Source: an uncultured Clostridia bacterium
Lineage (GTDB): Bacteria; Bacillota; Clostridia; Christensenellales; Borkfalkiaceae
NCBI GenBank assembly: GCA_947629605.1
Contig: CANREK010000034.1
Coordinates: 1-10,175, forward strand
DNA: 10,175 bases
Reading direction: 5' to 3'
Made by a program: the position numbers and the translations under genes
The notes under the pieces: model-generated
Told to the model about the DNA's origin: nothing
What the model saw: the letters and a program-made list of their open reading frames with translations, nothing else
Database searches by the model: none
Shown: piece by piece, positions 1 through 8,200 of the stretch
Position numbering within the stretch: position 1 is the stretch's first letter
How the letters are laid out: the number at the start of each line of letters is the position of its first letter

Positions 1-8
1 CTTGAAGA

Positions 9-67
9 AAATGATAAATCCGAACCCGTCGCCAACAGGCACTACAAGGTTCGGATTATTATCATTT
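9..67. repeat. Long imperfect inverted repeat
   Basis: The arm at 9-26 (AAATGATA then AATCCGAACC) pairs with 48-67 (GGTTCGGATT, an extra AT at 58-59, then TATCATTT). This gives 18 bp interrupted by a two-base bulge, with a 21-base loop. No T-run follows directly, so it is not an obvious terminator. It may be the 3' end structure of a gene left of the window or part of an intergenic repeat. It was checked as a possible tRNA end and does not fit. Confidence 0.6.
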
Positions 68-74
68 GGTACAC

Positions 75-120
75 CAATCTGCCCCTTGTGCTACACGCAC
101 AGGGGGCAGATTGTATATTT
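75..120 (+). terminator. Stem-loop with T-rich tail, candidate + strand terminator
   Basis: The arm at 75-91 pairs with 97-113 over 17 bp with one G-T wobble around the loop TACAC. On the + strand it is followed by TATATTTTT. On the minus strand no T-run follows, so any terminator role would be for transcription entering from the left edge. The sequence GGTACACCAA (68-77) lies at its foot and recurs before the next terminator. Confidence 0.55.
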
Positions 121-127
121 TTCGCCG

Positions 128-205
128 ACGGGGTGAGAACCCGAAGGGTTCGCCCCGTGCGCGTTCTATTTCATTCTAAGCACGGCACGAGCGGGCACAG
201 CCCGC
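128..205. other. Two further GC-rich stem-loops
   Basis: A two-part hairpin has an outer stem ACGGGG/CCCCGT (128-133 with 153-158) and an inner stem GAACCC/GGGTTC (137-142 with 146-151) around a GAA loop. A second hairpin, GCGGGC-ACA-GCCCGC, spans 191-205. They sit between the two terminator-like hairpins and lie in no credible reading frame. Function is unknown. They could be 3' UTR structure or remnants of small palindromic repeats. Confidence 0.5.
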
Positions 206-232
206 GAAGTAACCCCGGCGGGTACACCAAGG

Positions 233-267
233 GCGCCCCCGTGCTATTGCACGGGGGCGCGTTTTTT
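233..267 (+). terminator. Strong intrinsic terminator (+ strand)
   Basis: A perfect 12-bp GC-rich stem (233-244 with 249-260) with loop TATT is followed by GTTTTTT. This is a textbook rho-independent terminator for + strand transcription. The gene it serves would lie left of the window, convergent with the glycosidase operon. It is directly preceded by GGTACACCAA (221-230), the same ten bases found at 68-77. Confidence 0.8.
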
Positions 268-322
268 GCTCTTTCGTTGCGACTGCGCATGGTATGCCGT
301 GCGCTCATGGTGAGGGCGCTCC

Positions 323-466
323 GCGTCATTCTGAGCGGCGCTAGCTATACGAAGTCCGATGACTTGACCCGAAGAATCTCGCGGAGCGGTATTTACAATT
401 GTGCGGCGAGATGCTTCGGACTTGCTGCCATAGACTGCGTTTGTAGTCCGCGGCTCAGCATGACGC
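323..466. mobile_element. MITE/REP-like palindromic intergenic element
   Basis: The ends are inverted repeats, GTCATTCTGAGC (325-336) against GCTCAGCATGAC (453-464), with one mismatch, and the flanking GC/GC extends the match. Inside is a second nested inversion, CCGAAGAATCTCGC (about 370-383) against GCGAGATGCTTCGG (about 406-419), and a third, AAGTCCGA against TCGGACTT. Elements with GTCATTCTGAGC-type ends and an internal GAAGAATCTCGC are, from general knowledge, dispersed non-coding repeats in many bacterial genomes. No transposase is present. A degenerate piece resembling a right end (GCGCAGAATGAGC, about 507-519) lies just downstream, perhaps a decayed second copy. The rest of 268-562 shows no credible gene. 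Confidence 0.6.
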
Positions 467-562
467 CGCACCACCTACTCAGTGGGTTTGCAGCGCTTCG
501 CCTACGGCGCAGAATGAGCAGGGGGCGGCTAAATCCGTCTGTGCCCGAGGGGGTCCATCAAA

Positions 563-3406
563 CTATTGTGAGACTTCGGCTTCGTTGTCGCTCTTTCTTG
601 CCTTGCGGATGACGAGGATGCCCCAGACGGTGAGGCCCACGGTGATGAGAATGCCCGCTCCGCCGAGAAGCCATACCCAAAGGGGCGGCAAATAGTAGAG
701 CACTTCCGCATTCAACGCATTGCTTTGGGAGACCGTGTAGAGCACATTCTTTGCCGCGCGGCGGAGCATCGCAACATCGCCCGCATCCTGTGCGTTATAG
801 CTGTCCCAGAACTCCGTCGTGGTCAGGTTGAGATCCCCGCCCGCATAGATCATCTGCTTCGCGTTCATAAACGATGCCGCGGAGGTGTTGAAGTCGCAGA
901 TCACGGCACCGCGGAATCCCCATTCGTTCCTCAGGACCTCGGTGAGAAGGCGATAATCTCCGCCCGTCCACTTTGCGCCGATGCGGTTGAACGAGGACAT
1001 CACGCCGTGCGCGTTCCCCTTCTTTACGGCGATCTCAAACGGTTTGAGATAGATCTCGCGGAGGGACTGTTCGGTCAGCCACGTCGATACGCCCGAGCGG
1101 TGGGTCTCCTGTTCGTTTGCCGCAAAGTGCTTGATAAAGCAGTAGACACCCTTGCTCGCAGCGCCCTCGATCTCGGAGGCCGCCATCATGCCCGAAAGGA
1201 AGGGATCCTCGGAGAAGTACTCGAAGTTTCTTCCGCCGAAAGGATTTCTGTGGATATTTGCGCCGGGCGCATACCATCCGCTGTACGGTGCGCCGTCACC
1301 CTTGGCATTCCCCCACAGGCCTTCCTCTCCCACGCTCTTGCCCATTTCATAGATGAGCTCTCTGTTCCATGTGCTTGCAAGCACGACCTCGGAGGCATAG
1401 GAGCAGGTATCGTAGACGGTGGGATCCCCCATGAAGTTGCAGAATCCCACGGGCCCGTCCGCATCCGTCGTCTTGGGTTTTCCGATCTGTAAGAGCGCTA
1501 CCGTCTGGAATGCTCCGTGGTTGTAGAGATCGGCCATGTCCTTCACGGACAAAGCGTTCAGGATCCCCTCCCAGCGCGGGTCGTCGTACCCCACATAGTC
1601 CTCGGCGGAGACCAGATCATAGAGGTCCGCTTCCGCACTCTTGTCTGCGGAAGGAAGTGCGGGGAACGTCTCCGTGTTGTTGGTCGCTCTGCTGTTGAGT
1701 TCCTTCATAAAGGCGTCTGTCGCCGCATGTTCCTCGGGCGTGCGGACCTTCGGCCAAGTCCCTTCCCAATCCGCTCTCGTGAGCGTACTGCCGAGCTGCG
1801 CCGCGGCATCTTGGAATCTGTTTGTCACTTCATATCCCGTGACGGGATCCGAAGCGAACGTCTTGCCCTCTTCGAGATGGGCCGTGACGTGCTCGTATTC
1901 CTCATGAGCGTTCTTTTGGAGACGAATGACGTAGTCCCCCTTCTCCAACTCATAGCCCGAGAATCCGTTTGCATTGGCGTCACGGTCATCATACGAGGCA
2001 AAGTCATAGGGGTCGATCTCGATCTCCACGGTCTCCGACTCCCCCGCCGCGATGAGGCCCGTCTTGGCGAATCCGCACAAGACGACGTGAGGTTTTTCGA
2101 TCTTTCCGTCGTAGGGGGCGGTGGCATAGACCTGCACGACCTCCTTTCCCGCGACACTGCCCGTATTCCTGACTTCCACGCCGAGCACGATCTTGGCATT
2201 AGGATCGAGCGTCACCGTGCGGTTTTCCTCGGCCGACGCATCCTTGCCGCCGATCGTCTTGATCTCCTGCGTAAAGCTCGTATAGGAGAGCCCGTATCCG
2301 AACGGATATACCACGTTCTCCCGATACCACCCTTCATCCGTGCCCCGCGTCTCATAATAGCGATAGCCGACGTAGATGCTCTCCTCGTAGTCCACAAAAT
2401 AGTGCGATTGCAGTTTCTCGTTGAGGGTATACGCATCGCCGTTTGCCATCCCGCTCGTACCGAAGTTCACGACAGACGGTGCGGACAGCAGATCGCTCGC
2501 CCATGTATCCACGGTTCTTCCCGAGGGGTTCACGCTTCCGTTCAAGATCCTTCCGAGCGCCATGATCCCGCTGTTCCCGGGTCCGCCGATCCAGAGCACG
2601 GAATCGATCTTGCCATAAGTCCCTTTCTCCGCCCAATCAAGCTCCATCACCGAGGAGGAGTTGATGATCACGATGACTTTCCCGAATGCCGCCGTGACGT
2701 TTTCGAGCAGTTGCTGTTCGTTGGGGTCCGGTTCGAGATAGTGCCGCGTCTCGTCGTCTGCCGACATGCGGGGAAGATCGAACCCTTCCCCGCCGATCCG
2801 TGACAGTACGACGAGCGCTGCATCCCCGTACGCTCCGTAGCTCGAGATCACCGTCTGGTCATAGGATGCATACGGCGTCTCGCCCGTCGTGAGGCTGACA
2901 TCTTTGCCCGTGTCGAGGTCACTCGGATTGGAGTTGCGCACGGGGCCCGAGCGCGATGTATCCTTATAAAATCTTTCAAGTTCCGGATTGGTCACAAACC
3001 CCGCGGCCGAGAGACTTTCATACAGCGTCTTTGCTTCGGCGTTGTTGCCGCCGCCCGAGCCGCTGCCGCCGTAGACGAGATTGACGGAGTTCTTCCCGAA
3101 CACGCTGATCTTGGTCCCGCTTGCAAGGGGCAAAGCGCCGCCGTTTTTCAACAGCACCGTCCCCTCCTCGCACAGCGTTTCGTTGAGCGCATTCGCCGAT
3201 TCCAGCGCCTCCGCCTTGCTCTCCGTCTCCGCCACAAACTTGGGGTCCCGCCCGTCCGCATACACCGCGATGGGCCCGCCCATCACGATGCTGATCACGT
3301 CATAATAGATCGGCGCGACACACGCCACGGCGATCATGATCGCGAGCAGGACCACAGCCACACTGAACCATATCTTGAATGCTGTCTTTTTGAATAACCC
3401 TTTCAT
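563..3406 (-). CDS. Membrane-anchored family 3 glycoside hydrolase, reversed domain order
   Basis: This is a 947-residue GH3 enzyme (beta-glucosidase/beta-xylosidase type; substrate not predictable). The domains run in the circularly permuted order known from some Clostridia GH3 enzymes. The alpha/beta sandwich comes first (about 75-380), with GGEGFD at 205-210 placing the likely acid/base at Glu207, and PFGYGLSYT at about 368-376. A fibronectin III-like part follows (about 400-510). The catalytic barrel comes last (about 610-895), with DGP at 650-652, NIHR at 717-720, KH at 759-760 and the likely nucleophile Asp838 in ICDF. The post-nucleophile AGGDLNLT segment is present. A hydrophobic segment at about 13-34 follows Lys residues, and a second at about 905-933 is followed by RKARK. 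Both ends should therefore sit in the membrane with the enzyme outside. The ATG is preceded by AAGGAGG overlapping the stop of the lipoprotein gene nine bases upstream, which suggests translational coupling. No clear terminator follows the stop. Confidence 0.92.
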   Translation of the reverse strand: MKGLFKKTAFKIWFSVAVVLLAIMIAVACVAPIYYDVISIVMGGPIAVYADGRDPKFVAETESKAEALESANALNETLCEEGTVLLKNGGALPLASGTKISVFGKNSVNLVYGGSGSGGGNNAEAKTLYESLSAAGFVTNPELERFYKDTSRSGPVRNSNPSDLDTGKDVSLTTGETPYASYDQTVISSYGAYGDAALVVLSRIGGEGFDLPRMSADDETRHYLEPDPNEQQLLENVTAAFGKVIVIINSSSVMELDWAEKGTYGKIDSVLWIGGPGNSGIMALGRILNGSVNPSGRTVDTWASDLLSAPSVVNFGTSGMANGDAYTLNEKLQSHYFVDYEESIYVGYRYYETRGTDEGWYRENVVYPFGYGLSYTSFTQEIKTIGGKDASAEENRTVTLDPNAKIVLGVEVRNTGSVAGKEVVQVYATAPYDGKIEKPHVVLCGFAKTGLIAAGESETVEIEIDPYDFASYDDRDANANGFSGYELEKGDYVIRLQKNAHEEYEHVTAHLEEGKTFASDPVTGYEVTNRFQDAAAQLGSTLTRADWEGTWPKVRTPEEHAATDAFMKELNSRATNNTETFPALPSADKSAEADLYDLVSAEDYVGYDDPRWEGILNALSVKDMADLYNHGAFQTVALLQIGKPKTTDADGPVGFCNFMGDPTVYDTCSYASEVVLASTWNRELIYEMGKSVGEEGLWGNAKGDGAPYSGWYAPGANIHRNPFGGRNFEYFSEDPFLSGMMAASEIEGAASKGVYCFIKHFAANEQETHRSGVSTWLTEQSLREIYLKPFEIAVKKGNAHGVMSSFNRIGAKWTGGDYRLLTEVLRNEWGFRGAVICDFNTSAASFMNAKQMIYAGGDLNLTTTEFWDSYNAQDAGDVAMLRRAAKNVLYTVSQSNALNAEVLYYLPPLWVWLLGGAGILITVGLTVWGILVIRKARKSDNEAEVSQ

Positions 3407-3410
3407 GCCC

Positions 3411-3417
3411 CCTCCTT
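3411..3417 (-). promoter_or_regulatory. Ribosome binding site overlapping upstream stop codon
   Basis: On the minus strand AAGGAGG starts inside the TAA stop of the lipoprotein gene and lies four bases before the ATG of the following GH3 gene. Ribosomes finishing the lipoprotein are well placed to start the enzyme, so the two are probably produced together. Confidence 0.8.
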
Positions 3418-5176
3418 ATCGCCCGATATTGCTTGTCAAAGGATCCCAACTTAAAATTGCCTTCGTTGTGATCTTGATGCAGTCCACCATGGGAGCGGTC
3501 GCCGACGCAGTGCCCATCATGATCCTGTCGTTATTCACAATGAGCTCGATTTTATTCTCACCCTTATTCAAGGAAAGTTTTGTGCCGACTTCGAAATCCT
3601 GAAATTCCCGCTTTGCCCGCGACGAAACGTCCGTATTGATATTGTCAATGACGATGTCGCTGTAAGAGAGGGTCTTACCGTTGACGACCACGGAGAACTC
3701 ATTCGATTTGATCGTGACAGTGGAGAACATCTCGGCCGAGAGACGAAGCACCAACCGTGCATCTCTCACGTCGCTGTCCGATGTGATATTGAAGGTAAGC
3801 GTGACCCCTTTCTTGCACATAAATCCAACAAAGTAGCCGTTGCTTGCCTTGGCGGCGCCTTCATAGTCCGCTTGGATCATTTGCGTGCCGTAAGCGGGAT
3901 TGGAATATCCTGCGCCTTCTTGACCGGCAAGATCCACATATTCGGCCTCGAATACATATTCCTGCTGTTCCGCTTCCCACTTGGCATACAGGGTAAGATC
4001 CTGCGTGACCGATGCCGTAAAGACATACCTCGTTTCGCACGATTCTTCGGTATACCAGCCGAGGAATTCGCAGTGCTCGCGCTCGGGATCGTTGGGCGCG
4101 GACACGCGCTCGCCGTCGCGGACCTTCTTTTGTGTCAGGACCTTTTCGTCATAATTCAGAGAGAACGTCACGGTATGGACCTTCGTCCACTTGGCATAGA
4201 GCGTGCGGTCGCGGTCGGCTTCCCCGAAGAGATCGAAGGTCTGCGTGCCGCTCTCGTCAAGGAACCATCCGTCAAAATCGTATCCTTCCCGCACGGGAGA
4301 CGATACCGTTCCCGCATTGCCGCCCTCCACGACTTCCACGGTGAAGGATTCGGGCTCGGTGGTGTAGTTGTAGTGGAACGTATAGGTGTACTTCTGCGCC
4401 TCCGAAGAGACCCAGCCCGCATACAGCGTCTTGTCCTCGGTCACGGGCTCATTGCGATACATCGTCTCGCATTCCGCATCGGTGTACCATGCGCTGAACA
4501 CAAATCCCGTTCTGTCCTCGGGCACGATCGGCTCCGCAGCCGTGTTTTCGGGGATCTCCTTTGTGACGGAAGCGGGCGCCCCGACGTAGTTGAAGTCATA
4601 TGTGACCGTGACCGCCTTGGTCCACTTCGCATATAGCGTGAGATCCTCTTTTACGGGAGCCGAAAAATCATATTGCTGTTCAAAGGTCGTATTGTCGCGG
4701 TACCAGCCGTCAAAGAAATAGTGCGCCCGAACGGGATCCTCGGGTTCTGCCACAAGCTCGCCGTCCTTCACAGACGTACTCGTCGTTGTTCCCGTTCCGC
4801 CGTTGTACTCATAGGTCACGGTGAAACGAACGGTCGCGTCTTCCCATTTGGCATAGAGCGTCTTATGGGCATTGATCGGCGTGTCGAAATCGAAAAGATT
4901 GGTACATGCTTCTTCCGTATACCATCCCTCGATCCTGTATCCTGCACGATAGGGGTCCTGAGGGCGGGTCGCTTTCTCCCCGGCCTTCACGTTTTGGGAA
5001 GCGGGCGTACGCACGTCCTCGTCGCAATTCACATTGAACGCCACCGTATAATAGACGTCCTCCGCGGGCGGGGGATCCTTCTCCCCATCGTCACAGCCCG
5101 CCAAGGCACCCACGACGCCGAAGGCGAGCACGAGCACGATGACGAGCGATATCGCCCGTTTGATATAGTTTATCAT
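3416..5176 (-). CDS. Surface lipoprotein with five InlB repeats and CBM6/35-like module
   Basis: This 586-residue protein starts at the ATG at 5176, which has AAGGAGA ten bases upstream (5186-5192). A longer reading from a GTG at 5206 lacks a binding site. Residues 1-28 form a lipoprotein signal: INYIKR, a hydrophobic core, then the lipobox LAGC with Cys28 as the lipidated residue. Five InlB/Listeria-Bacteroides repeats follow at about 43-112, 117-185, 189-255, 263-330 and 335-400. Each shows the pattern of an early beta strand, a central GW(Y/F) and a closing LYA(K/G)W. Residues 407-571 look like a CBM6/CBM35-type beta-sandwich: EAEYVDL at the start, VVVNGK in the middle, LNKGENKIELIV, and VDCIKI at the end. 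It has no recognisable catalytic motif. Lying between two GH3 genes, it probably captures or positions glycan for them at the cell surface; that role is inferred. Confidence 0.85.
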   Translation of the reverse strand: MINYIKRAISLVIVLVLAFGVVGALAGCDDGEKDPPPAEDVYYTVAFNVNCDEDVRTPASQNVKAGEKATRPQDPYRAGYRIEGWYTEEACTNLFDFDTPINAHKTLYAKWEDATVRFTVTYEYNGGTGTTTSTSVKDGELVAEPEDPVRAHYFFDGWYRDNTTFEQQYDFSAPVKEDLTLYAKWTKAVTVTYDFNYVGAPASVTKEIPENTAAEPIVPEDRTGFVFSAWYTDAECETMYRNEPVTEDKTLYAGWVSSEAQKYTYTFHYNYTTEPESFTVEVVEGGNAGTVSSPVREGYDFDGWFLDESGTQTFDLFGEADRDRTLYAKWTKVHTVTFSLNYDEKVLTQKKVRDGERVSAPNDPEREHCEFLGWYTEESCETRYVFTASVTQDLTLYAKWEAEQQEYVFEAEYVDLAGQEGAGYSNPAYGTQMIQADYEGAAKASNGYFVGFMCKKGVTLTFNITSDSDVRDARLVLRLSAEMFSTVTIKSNEFSVVVNGKTLSYSDIVIDNINTDVSSRAKREFQDFEVGTKLSLNKGENKIELIVNNDRIMMGTASATAPMVDCIKITTKAILSWDPLTSNIGR

Positions 5177-5185
5177 TGTTCTGTA

Positions 5186-5192
5186 TCTCCTT
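5186..5192 (-). promoter_or_regulatory. Ribosome binding site fixing the lipoprotein start
   Basis: Minus-strand AAGGAGA lies ten bases before the ATG at 5176. It supports that ATG over the in-frame GTG at 5206 and leaves a shorter, more typical lipoprotein signal peptide. Confidence 0.7.
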
Positions 5193-5207
5193 CTTTGATT
5201 TTCCACT

Positions 5208-5282
5208 GACAGGATAGACCCCGATAGCGAATGCTATCGGGAGTCGTCCTTCCTGTCTTATATCGGCTTTATGAAAGCCGAT
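5208..5282 (-). other. Two strong stem-loops in the operon spacer
   Basis: Directly after the first GH3 stop, on the minus strand, lies a perfect 9-bp hairpin ATCGGCTTT-CAT-AAAGCCGAT (5262-5282). Next is a compound rod: outer stem GACAGGA/TCCTGTC (5208-5214 with 5251-5257) and inner perfect 9-bp stem CCCGATAGC/GCTATCGGG (5220-5228 with 5233-5241), extended by GAC/GTC across a one-base bulge. Neither is followed by a T-run on the minus strand, so they are not ordinary terminators. Likely roles are RNA processing or 3' end protection that sets different levels of the genes on either side (inference). Confidence 0.65.
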
Positions 5283-5286
5283 GCGT

Positions 5287-8200
5287 TTAATCCTTCTTCT
5301 TGCGGATGACGAGCACCGCTGCACCGAGGATCGTCACCGTGGCAACGATCGCTCCGCCGATGCCGATCACGCCGCCGCATCCGCCGCCCGTTTCGGCCGC
5401 CGCTTTGACGCCGGTGTCCTGACCGTTGATGAACCAATTCCCGTTCTCGCCGATCTCGACTTGGGGGGTCACGCCGTCCTTGCCGTCTTGGCCGTTGGTG
5501 CCGTCTTTGCCGGCAGCGCCTGTGTCGCCCTTGGGGCCTGTGGCGCCCGTTTCGCCTTTCGCGCCCTGAGGACCCGTGGCACCCGTTTCGCCTTTCAGGC
5601 TTTCGGGGTCGACCGCTGTCCACTTTGCGTAATAAGTGACATCATCTTCGAGGACCGCATCGAGATCTGCCTTTTCGGAACAAGCGGCGTCGGTGTACCA
5701 ACCGTCGAACGTATAGCCCGCGCGGGTCGGCTCCGTCGGCAAAGTCGCTTTGCCGTCTGCGTCCGCATAGGTCGTGACGCTCTGTTGCCATCCATCGTTC
5801 ATGTCGAAGGTCGCAGCATAGGAAGATGCGACGGTGATCGTGGTCTTGAAGTGCCAGCCGTCGGCGATGTTGATGCCGACTTCAAACGTGCCGCTCTCGG
5901 TAGGAGTACCCGTGATCAAGCCGTCTGCGCTCAGCGTAAGACCCGCGGGAAGCGCGCCGCTTTCGATCTTGCAGTGATAGACGCCGTCGCTCTTGATAAA
6001 GTCGCTCGGGTCGTCCACTACGACAACAGACGATTCAAACGGGATGCCCTGTCTTGCTTCGCTCGTCGTCAGCTTGTAGCCGTCGAGAATGTGGATCGTG
6101 ACGTTTATCGTCTTGGATCCGCCGTTGACATGCGATGTGAGCTTGAAATTGAAGTCGCCGGGGGTGGGCAGGTCGTTTCTTATGGTGTCACCGTTGTAGT
6201 AAAATTCCCCGAACGGCAGTTGAATGCTGCCTTGATCCTTCCCGGACCAAGTTACCTTTTCGCCTTCGTCGTTATAGTACTCGACATCAAAATAGTAGTG
6301 ATCGGCAAAGTTGCCCCCCTTCTTCATGCGAAGTTCAGAGGTGTAGCCGTTCTGGCCCTGCTTCCAAGTCAATTCATAGTCATTGAAATCGGAGAAGATC
6401 GAAAAGTCGAACGTCGAGGAGGTCGCATTGGAGTTTGCGATCGTGTAGCATTCAAACTGCGCGACCTTTCTCGCCGCATACCACTCGGTGTAGCAAGGCT
6501 GATCGTTGTAGACGGGATATCCCTTTTCGGCATCCCACTTCGCTTCGAGGCCGCTCTTGTCGCCCGAAAGAGGCAGGACCTGCGTGCGGACCATCCAGTT
6601 GCTGTGGCTCGCCGTGAAGTCGCAGAGAGCGATGCCCGTATAGCCCCACTCCTCGCGGAGAAGTTTCACGGTCAGATTGTAGTTCATGGCGCACTGGTAG
6701 GCACCGATGTTGTTCATGGCCGTCATGACGCCCATGGAGCCGCCTTCCTTGAAGGAGGGCTCGAAGCACTTCAGATAGAGCTCGCGCATTGCCTGTTCAT
6801 TCGACCAGACACAGACATTGGCACGGAAATACTCCTGGTTGTTCATCGCGAAGTGCTTGATGTAGGAGATAAGTCCCTTGGAGGAAGCGCCCTTCACGGC
6901 CGCCGCACCCGTCTTGCCCGCAACAAGAGCATCTTCCGAGAAGTATTCATAGTTGCGTCCGCAGAACGGCGAACGGTGCAAGTTCATGGAAGGACCGTAC
7001 CAGCCCGTCATATTGTGTTGAAGCGCCCAATCGCCCATTCTTTCGCCGAACTCTTCGGCAAGCTTGACATTCCATGTCGATGCGAGCACAACGCCGCACG
7101 CAAAGCCGTAGCTGTATTCGGTGCTGTCGTGATTTCTGAGCTGTGCGGGGCCGTCGTTGTCGTCTGTGCCGGGCTTCCCGATCGCGGCGATCTCCGCCGT
7201 CTGGAAATAGCCCTCGTTCGACAAGATGCTGATCTCGTCGTAGGTCAGTTGGTTCATGAAGGCCGTCCATGCCTCGGTATATGTCATACCGTTGACGGGA
7301 GAGCCCTCTTTTTCGATCTTCGTGTTCCCTTCGAGCGGGATGCCGATCATGTCTTTGAGTTGGATCGCCGTGTAACCGCCTTCGCGCTCGGAAGTGTCTG
7401 CCGCCTGCGTCCAGCCGTCGGGGATGTCCTCTGCTGTCATGTACCAAGGATATTGATCGGAATCATCCGCCGCGGTATAATATTGATTGCCGCGTTGTTT
7501 GTAGAAAATGAGATCCATGGCTTCATCGGTGAGGATGGGGCCGCCGTTCCAAACGCCTTCTTCATAAGGATGTACCTTGGGGAAGGTGACGACGAAGGGA
7601 TTGGTCGAGCCGCCGACCGCTTCCGCGATCGAAGCACGGGACATGAAATCTACGCCGCTGCCATCCTTACTGAGCTGCGTGCGATCGACATTATATGTAT
7701 CATTGTTTGAGAACAGCGTCTCGATCTTTTTGCCCGTTTTGGCGTCGTAATCAAAGTAGGTGGCTTTTTGATCCGCCTCGGCAGCCGTGTGGCTGTATGT
7801 GAATTGTGAGATCGGCTTGTGCGAGTCCGAATTGATGGAAATGATATAGTTTCCGTTGTCGAGTTCGTACCCCTTGTGCCCGTTTTTATTCGCATCATTG
7901 TAGTCAAACGATGCCATATCGCGTTTGTCGAAAGAGATATGCACGGTCTCGTTCCCGCCCGGCTGAATGAGAGATGTCTTGGCATATGCCACAAGATTGG
8001 CGCTTGCCTTTTCGATCCCGCCGTCAATATAGGGAGGATTATAGTAGACCTCGACAACATCTTTGCCCGCAACCGAACCGTTGTTGGTGACTTTGACATC
8101 GAATTCGATCTTGTCGCCGTCCGTCTTTTTCGTGCCCGACACGATCTCCTGCGAGAAGGTCGTATAGGAGAGACCGTAGCCGAAGGGATAGACGACGCCG

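Noticed and set aside
9..77. tRNA 3' part (GGTTCGG... and ACACCA)
   Set aside because: No acceptor, D or anticodon arms can be drawn, and the pairing is a single long hairpin.
88..612. 174-residue + strand open frame at the left edge
   Set aside because: It runs through two terminator hairpins and a palindromic repeat, and its composition (Arg/Leu-rich) is that of translated non-coding DNA.
5177..5206. GTG start adding ten residues to the lipoprotein
   Set aside because: No ribosome binding site precedes it, and the good AAGGAGA site lies inside those ten codons, ahead of the ATG at 5176.
5281..7710. 809-residue open frame on the + strand, and similar long + frames at 725-1492 and 1517-2803
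   Set aside because: They are antisense shadows of GH3 genes with clear motifs on the minus strand. Their translations show no domain pattern and they have no binding sites.
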